This document shows positions 59,939-64,000 of a stretch of DNA of 64,000 bases, piece after piece. The notes below the pieces were generated by a model. The model was not told the origin of the DNA and made no database searches. It was given only the letters and a program-made list of their open reading frames with translations. Each line of letters begins with the position of its first letter. Position 1 is the stretch's first letter. The DNA comes from JAGOEY01 sp017997515. GTDB taxonomy: Bacteria > Pseudomonadota > Gammaproteobacteria > Burkholderiales > Burkholderiaceae_C. The stretch covers positions 3,100,001 through 3,164,000 of the forward strand of contig CP111109.1 in assembly GCA_026314275.1 (NCBI GenBank), given 5' to 3'. The translations under genes were made by a program, and so were the position numbers.

Positions 59939-61372
59939 TTACCCGTGCCGCACTGCCACGGTCTTGAGCGTGGTGAACCCGTACAACGCTTCCAAGCCCT
60001 TCTCACGCCCATAGCCGGATGACTTGACGCCACCAAACGGCAGCTCGACACCACCACCTGCGCCGTAGTTGTTGATAAACACTTGGCCACTCTGCACCCG
60101 TTTGGCCATACGAAACTGGCGGGCACCGTCGCGGGTCCAGATGCCGGCGACTAGGCCGAAGCGGGTGGCGTTGGCCAGTTGCACGGCGTGGTCTTCGTCG
60201 CGGAAGGACATGGCGGACAGCACAGGGCCAAACACCTCTTCCTGCGCCAGCCGGTGGTTCATGGGCACGTCGCGCAGCAGGGTGGGGGCCTGGTAAAAGC
60301 CAGACTCGGGCGCTTCGTCCACCACCACACCCTGCGCCACCATGGCAATACCGGCCACTTGGGCGTCGCTCAAAAAATCCCATACCCGCTGCTGCTGGCT
60401 CTGGCGAATCAGCGGGCCCAGGTCCAGGTCCATCGCGGCGGGGCCGACACGCAGTGCTTCAAAGGCCGCGCCCAGGCGCTCGAGCAATGGTTCGTAAATA
60501 CTTTCTTCCACCAGCAGGCGCGACCCGGCGGAACAGGTCTGGCCCGCGTTCTGCACGATGGCGTTGATGATGGTGGGGATGGCCGCGTCCAGGTCGGCGT
60601 CGGCAAATACGATCTGCGGGCTTTTGCCACCCAGCTCCAGCGTGACGGGGCAGTGCCGCTCGGCTGCGACCTGCTGGATCAGTGTGCCGACTTTGGGGCT
60701 GCCGGTGAAGCTGATGTGGTCTATGCCGGGGTGGCGCGCGAGGGCGTCGCCCACCTCGTGGCCGTAGCCGGTGACGATGTTGAGCGCACCGGCGGGGAAG
60801 CCGACCTCGGCCGCCAGTTGCGCCACCCGCAGCAGGCTCAGGCAGGCGTCTTCGGACGGTTTGACCACACACACATTGCCTGCGGCCAGCGCACCGCCCA
60901 CACTGCGGCCGAAAATCTGCATGGGGTAGTTCCACGGCACGATATGGCCGGTTACGCCATGCGGCTCGCGCCAGGTGAAGACGCTGTAGCCGTCCTGGTA
61001 GGGGATGGTTTCACCGTGCAGCTTGTCGCAAGCACCGGCATAAAACTCGAAGTAGCGGGCCAGTGCGGCGGCGTCGGCCTTGGCCTGTTTGGTGGGTTTG
61101 CCGCAGTCGCGTTGTTCGATCACGGCCAGCTCGTCGGCGTGTTCGGCCACCTTCTGCGACAGGCGCATGAGCAGGCGACCGCGCTCCACGGCACTGACCT
61201 TGCTCCAGACCATGTCGAAACACTGGCGCGCGGCGTGAACGGCCTGGTCGATATCTTCGGCATTGCTGCGCTGGAGTGCGTCAAAAACCTGGCCGTCCGA
61301 CGGGTCGATCACTGGGATGGTGCGGCCAGAGGCTGATGGCTGGTGGGCGTTGGCGATGTAGTTGAGTTGCAT
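59939..61372 (-). CDS. Aldehyde dehydrogenase family protein
   Basis: This NAD(P)-dependent aldehyde dehydrogenase has 477 residues from MQLNYIANAHQPSASGRTIP at 61372; an upstream frame would enter the IS5 element. The cofactor region VPWNYPMQIFGRSVGGALAA, the glycine motif FTGSPKVGTLIQQ, catalytic Glu in TLELGGKSPQIVFADADLD and catalytic Cys in QNAGQTCSAGSRLLVEES are present, and the C-terminal segment GVELPFGGVKSSGYGREKG fits betaine/gamma-aminobutyraldehyde-type enzymes. The substrate is unresolved. An IS5 element 47 bases upstream separates it from the metal-dependent hydrolase gene on the same strand, so a former operon was probably split. Confidence 0.92.
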   Translation of the reverse strand: MQLNYIANAHQPSASGRTIPVIDPSDGQVFDALQRSNAEDIDQAVHAARQCFDMVWSKVSAVERGRLLMRLSQKVAEHADELAVIEQRDCGKPTKQAKADAAALARYFEFYAGACDKLHGETIPYQDGYSVFTWREPHGVTGHIVPWNYPMQIFGRSVGGALAAGNVCVVKPSEDACLSLLRVAQLAAEVGFPAGALNIVTGYGHEVGDALARHPGIDHISFTGSPKVGTLIQQVAAERHCPVTLELGGKSPQIVFADADLDAAIPTIINAIVQNAGQTCSAGSRLLVEESIYEPLLERLGAAFEALRVGPAAMDLDLGPLIRQSQQQRVWDFLSDAQVAGIAMVAQGVVVDEAPESGFYQAPTLLRDVPMNHRLAQEEVFGPVLSAMSFRDEDHAVQLANATRFGLVAGIWTRDGARQFRMAKRVQSGQVFINNYGAGGGVELPFGGVKSSGYGREKGLEALYGFTTLKTVAVRHG

Positions 61373-61419
61373 GGCGGCAACTTTACGGCAAACCCACCCT
61401 GAACGTGGGCTGGGCCTAA

Positions 61420-62567
61420 GGCAACGCTGATCAAGTATCGGCATTGGAGTAATTTCGGGCAGCCCCGCCCAGTTTGGACGCAGCGCAGGCTGGGGTTGGC
61501 GGCCCAGAGGGCCTTGTACAGGCCCTTGAGCCCGTTTTTGGCCCCTACGGGCGCACCTGTGCCATCAGCCTTTGGCGGCCGAGGAAGATGTTGGCCAGTG
61601 CCAGGGCAGTGAACGCCCGCGTGGCATTCTTGTGCAGCCCCACATAGCGCACCTTGCCAAAGCCCCACAGCCGCTTGATCACACCAAAGACATGCTCGAC
61701 GCGGGCACGAATCCTGGATTTGTTGCGGTTCTTTGCACGAGCCACCTCATCAACGAGACCACCAGCGCGGCGCGTGCGCTGATTGGTGAAGTCTTTGGCG
61801 TTTGGAGCTTTACCCGCAATCAACGCCTTCTGACTGGCATAGGCTGAGTCGCCATACACGCGCCGCTCGTTGCCATGCAGCAGTTGTGGCAGCGGGTGCT
61901 TGTCATGCACGTTGGCGGCTGTGACGACGGCGCTGTGCGCCAAGCCGCTTTGGCTGTCCACGCCAATGTGCAGCTTCATGCCAAAGTACCACTGCTGGCC
62001 CTTCTTGGTCTGGTGCATCTCGGGGTCGCGTGCCTTGCCTGCATTCTTGGTTGAACTGGGCGCGCCGATGATGGTGGCATCCACGATGGTGCCGGTATGG
62101 ACCTTGAAGCCTCGCTGCTGCAACTCCTGCCCCACCTTGGCAAACAGTGCTTCGCCCAGTTTGTGCGCATTGAGGAGCTTGCGAAACTTCAAGATAGTGG
62201 TGGCGTCGGGTACGGGCTCACGGCCCAGGTCGATGCCTGCAAAGCGGCGCAGGTTGGCACTGTCGTACAGGGCTTCTTCACAAGCCAGATCGGCCAGGTT
62301 GAACCAATGCTGAATGAAGTGGATACGCAGCATGCGTTCCAGACCTATGGGTGGGCGGCCGTTGCCTGCCTTGGGGTAGTGTGGCTCGATGACCTCGCAC
62401 AGGCTGGACCAGGGCACGATGGCCTCCATGGTTCTCAAGAACTCGTCGCGCCTGGTGGGCTTGCGGTAGTTCTCAAAGCTTTGGTCTGCGGCCATGGCGA
62501 GGGTTTGCTGCTTCATCGACCTGTAACGCAGCACCACGCAGGTGCGTGTACCTTAATCAGCGTTGCC
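61420..62567 (-). mobile_element. IS5-group insertion sequence, copy 2 (inverted)
   Basis: Same 1148-base length and end sequences as the element at 31136-32283, but in opposite orientation, with a CTAA target duplication (61416-61419 and 62568-62571) that also fits YTAR. The transposase protein and shadow frames are identical to copy 1. Transcription from it would run toward the aldehyde dehydrogenase gene. Confidence 0.93.
61545..62516 (-). CDS. IS5 family transposase, copy 2
   Basis: This is identical in translation to the copy-1 transposase: ATG at 62516, the same DDE-core motifs (TIVDATIIGAPSSTKN, YGDSAYASQKAL, RIRARVEHVFGVIKRL). It is intact and so potentially active in trans on both elements. 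Confidence 0.95.
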   Translation of the reverse strand: MKQQTLAMAADQSFENYRKPTRRDEFLRTMEAIVPWSSLCEVIEPHYPKAGNGRPPIGLERMLRIHFIQHWFNLADLACEEALYDSANLRRFAGIDLGREPVPDATTILKFRKLLNAHKLGEALFAKVGQELQQRGFKVHTGTIVDATIIGAPSSTKNAGKARDPEMHQTKKGQQWYFGMKLHIGVDSQSGLAHSAVVTAANVHDKHPLPQLLHGNERRVYGDSAYASQKALIAGKAPNAKDFTNQRTRRAGGLVDEVARAKNRNKSRIRARVEHVFGVIKRLWGFGKVRYVGLHKNATRAFTALALANIFLGRQRLMAQVRP

Positions 62568-63404
62568 CTAAGCCGGTTTTTCTGCGCGTGTGCCCACCAG
62601 CGTGTAGGCCTCGCGGTTGTTGGCCAGCCACTGGTCCGACAGGGCACTTTCCTGTTGGCTCGGATGGAAGTCGCGGCGGACATACGCGCGCCAGGGTTTG
62701 TAGGTGCGGCGGATCAAGCCCTCCGTGCCGAACAGGGTGCTGGCCGCACTTTTCCAGGTGCGCCATTGCCACAGCGTGCCATCGTGGTGCAGGTTGTTGA
62801 CGGTCTGGCGCAGGGTGTCCCCCAGAAAGATCAACGTGACACGGCGGAACCAGGTGGCACGCCATGTATAGCTGCCGTCCAGCGTCTGGTACAGGTCAAA
62901 GGCGGTGTTTTTGTGTTCGGCCTCTTCGGCGCTGTGCCACAGCCACATGGTTTTCAGGCGCTCTTCGGTCTGGCCAAACACCTCGGGGTGGCTCAGCAGC
63001 CACTCGGCCAGGATGGCGGTGAAATGTTCGTTGGCGGCCGTGATGGCCAGCGGGTGCCGCGGGTCTACCCCGTCCAGCATCTTCATACGTTTCTGGATAC
63101 GTGGGGCCCAGTGGTTGACCAGGCCTTGCCGCTCCAGGTGGCCATTGAACAGTGCGTGGATGCGGCGGTGGGTGGCCTCCTGGCCGATAAAACCCTGCAC
63201 TTCGGCCTTGTGGGCAGCCTGCTGTTCTTCGGGCAGAAGTTTGAGGCCGTCGCGCACCGAGTCGATAAAAAACTGCTCCCCCACCGGGAAACTCATGGAC
63301 AGGGCGTTAAAAAAGGCCGTCTTGAAAGCGTCACCACCACACCAGTGGCGGGGCAGGGGTGTTTCCAGGTCAATCAGCAGGCGGCGGATAACAAGTTCGG
63401 TCAT
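62568..63404 (-). CDS. Predicted metal-dependent hydrolase (COG3687 type)
   Basis: The 278-residue protein has the helical family's metal-binding patterns: GFIGQEATHRRIHALFNGHLE (E-x3-H-x3-H), and WLWHSAEEAEHKNTAFDLYQ (E-E-x2-H), consistent with a di-iron/ferritin-like or metal-dependent hydrolase fold. It has no signal peptide. Its TAG stop lies within the CTAA (TTAG on this strand) duplicated by the IS5 element, so the gene is intact. It is divergent from the TetR gene across 110 bases with two palindromic operators, so it is probably the repressor's main target. Confidence 0.8.
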   Translation of the reverse strand: MTELVIRRLLIDLETPLPRHWCGGDAFKTAFFNALSMSFPVGEQFFIDSVRDGLKLLPEEQQAAHKAEVQGFIGQEATHRRIHALFNGHLERQGLVNHWAPRIQKRMKMLDGVDPRHPLAITAANEHFTAILAEWLLSHPEVFGQTEERLKTMWLWHSAEEAEHKNTAFDLYQTLDGSYTWRATWFRRVTLIFLGDTLRQTVNNLHHDGTLWQWRTWKSAASTLFGTEGLIRRTYKPWRAYVRRDFHPSQQESALSDQWLANNREAYTLVGTRAEKPA

Positions 63405-63425
63405 GGTTTGTCCGGAAAGGTGCTT

Positions 63426-63441
63426 GGTACGAAGCCGTACC
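63426..63441. promoter_or_regulatory. TetR-type operator, site 1
   Basis: GGTAC-GAAGCC-GTACC, a 16-base inverted repeat in the divergent region, same arms and spacing as site 2 at 63470-63485. The centres are 44 bases apart, about four helical turns. Confidence 0.7.
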
Positions 63442-63469
63442 GTTGCTGCGCATCATGGATTCAGGGTGT

Positions 63470-63485
63470 GGTACTGTCAAGTACC
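63470..63485. promoter_or_regulatory. TetR-type operator, site 2
   Basis: GGTACT-GTCA-AGTACC, a perfect 16-base inverted repeat 29 bases upstream of the TetR start. It is likely used for repression of both divergent genes and autoregulation. Confidence 0.7.
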
Positions 63486-63514
63486 AAACCTTGTTGACTC
63501 CGACAATAGCCGCC

Positions 63515-64000
63515 ATGCCTGAAACCGAAATCGACCTCCGTACACACCATACGCGCCTGCTTGAGGGGATGGCCCGGTGTGTGGCAGCACAAGGGTATGC
63601 CGACACCACCATCGCCGATATAGTGCGCGAGGCCGGGGTGTCGCGGCGCACGTTTTACGAATATTTCACCGACAAACCGGGCTGCCTGATCGCGCTGCAC
63701 GAGGCCGCCAGCCAGAACGCGCTGGCGGTGCTGCGCTCGGCTATCAATCCCGACCGCGGCTGGGAGCAGCAGGTGGAGCAGGCCATTGCCGCTTATCTGG
63801 GGGCGCTGGCTTTGAACCCGGTGCTGATGCGGGCGTTGTTCGTGGACATTCTGGGCCTGGGCTTGCCGGGGCTGGTGGCACGGCGGCGCGCCAACCAGCA
63901 ACTGGCTGACTTCATGCGCGAGGTCGTGAATCAGCAGCCATCGGGGCCGGTGCTGCTGCACAAGGCCATGGCGATGGCGGTGGTGGGCGGTATCAACGAA
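63515..64000 (+). CDS. TetR family transcriptional regulator, 3' end beyond window
   Basis: This is an N-terminal helix-turn-helix repressor. Visible are 162 residues from MPETEIDLRTHHTRLLEGMA. The TetR DNA-binding domain is typical: GYADTTIADIVREAGVSRRT with FYEYFTDKPGCLIALHE completing it by residue ~65. The ligand-binding domain begins with helices containing EQAIAAYLGALALNPVLMRAL. The start is weakly supported by upstream sequence, but this is the only sensible one. The gene runs off the window. It likely binds the two palindromes upstream and controls the divergent hydrolase and, through it, the separated aldehyde dehydrogenase gene. Confidence 0.88.
   Translation, partial: MPETEIDLRTHHTRLLEGMARCVAAQGYADTTIADIVREAGVSRRTFYEYFTDKPGCLIALHEAASQNALAVLRSAINPDRGWEQQVEQAIAAYLGALALNPVLMRALFVDILGLGLPGLVARRRANQQLADFMREVVNQQPSGPVLLHKAMAMAVVGGINE

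Noticed and set aside
31136..62567. Composite transposon formed by the two IS5 copies
   Set aside because: Each copy has its own different target duplication (TTAG and CTAA), so they inserted independently; the content between is ordinary chromosomal genes.
62097..63497. 466-residue plus-strand open frame spanning the IS5 copy and the hydrolase
   Set aside because: It fuses antisense IS sequence to antisense hydrolase sequence, crosses the IS boundary and has no start signals.

Overview
The window is GC-rich, densely coded bacterial DNA. Gene order and protein sequences point to a betaproteobacterium of the order Burkholderiales, family Comamonadaceae (Rhodoferax/Polaromonas/Acidovorax-like). 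That placement is inferred from sequence recognition, not from a search. It is ordinary chromosome interrupted by three insertion sequences, and it carries an unusually rich set of short dispersed repeats.

Layout. 1-197 is the 5' end of a divergent exported-protein gene. 373-7223 is the complete phosphate regulon pstS-pstC-pstA-pstB-phoU-phoB-phoR, with two Pho boxes in the upstream intergenic region. 7180-10430 (minus) holds an FkbM methyltransferase, a decayed MATE transporter and a polytopic ArnT/PMT-like protein. 10511-13987 holds rpmE2, a Gfo/Idh oxidoreductase, rho and trxA. 14120-20067 is an AddB/AddA-type nuclease-helicase pair. 20097-20690 is a repeat-rich intergenic region with three tandem ~182-bp units. 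20762-25618 holds a flavoprotein, the 4.5S SRP RNA gene (minus), dnaX (with a frameshift at an A7 run), ybaB and recR. 25689-31146 holds a MAPEG protein, an orphan substrate-binding protein, a mltD-gloB pair, a divergent methyltransferase and rnhA. 31136-32283 is an IS5-group element inserted at the very end of rnhA. 32284-38921 holds a lipoprotein hydrolase, a frameshifted glycine-zipper lipoprotein and an RND efflux adaptor/permease pair. 39129-51257 is a two-partner secretion locus whose transporter gene is split in its signal-peptide region by an IS701-family element; its exoprotein is 2954 residues long. 51287-54815 (minus) holds a thioredoxin, moeA, mobA and moaA. 54883-61372 holds an SDR, a superoxide dismutase, a ZIP metal transporter, a double-AAA ATPase and an aldehyde dehydrogenase. 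61420-62567 is a second IS5 copy, encoding an identical protein in opposite orientation. 62568-64000 is a metal-dependent hydrolase with a divergent TetR regulator and two matching palindromic operators.

Systems. PstSCAB takes up phosphate, PhoU signals its status, and PhoR/PhoB transduce it, probably acting back on the Pho boxes. dnaX-ybaB-recR is the conserved replication/repair cluster, and the AddAB-like pair would feed RecA-dependent repair. moaA-mobA-moeA supports molybdenum cofactor synthesis. TpsB would export TpsA across the outer membrane.

The most unusual features are: (i) a ~55-bp dispersed repeat seen seven times, five of them in frame inside coding sequence (twice in addA, once each in dnaX, moeA and a methyltransferase gene); (ii) the dnaX A7 run, which leaves the tau C-terminus out of frame; (iii) IS insertions that land on stop codons or in a signal peptide without obviously destroying the genes; (iv) three tandem ~182-bp repeats carrying DnaA-box-like motifs; (v) an intergenic hairpin repeat family with compensatory base changes.
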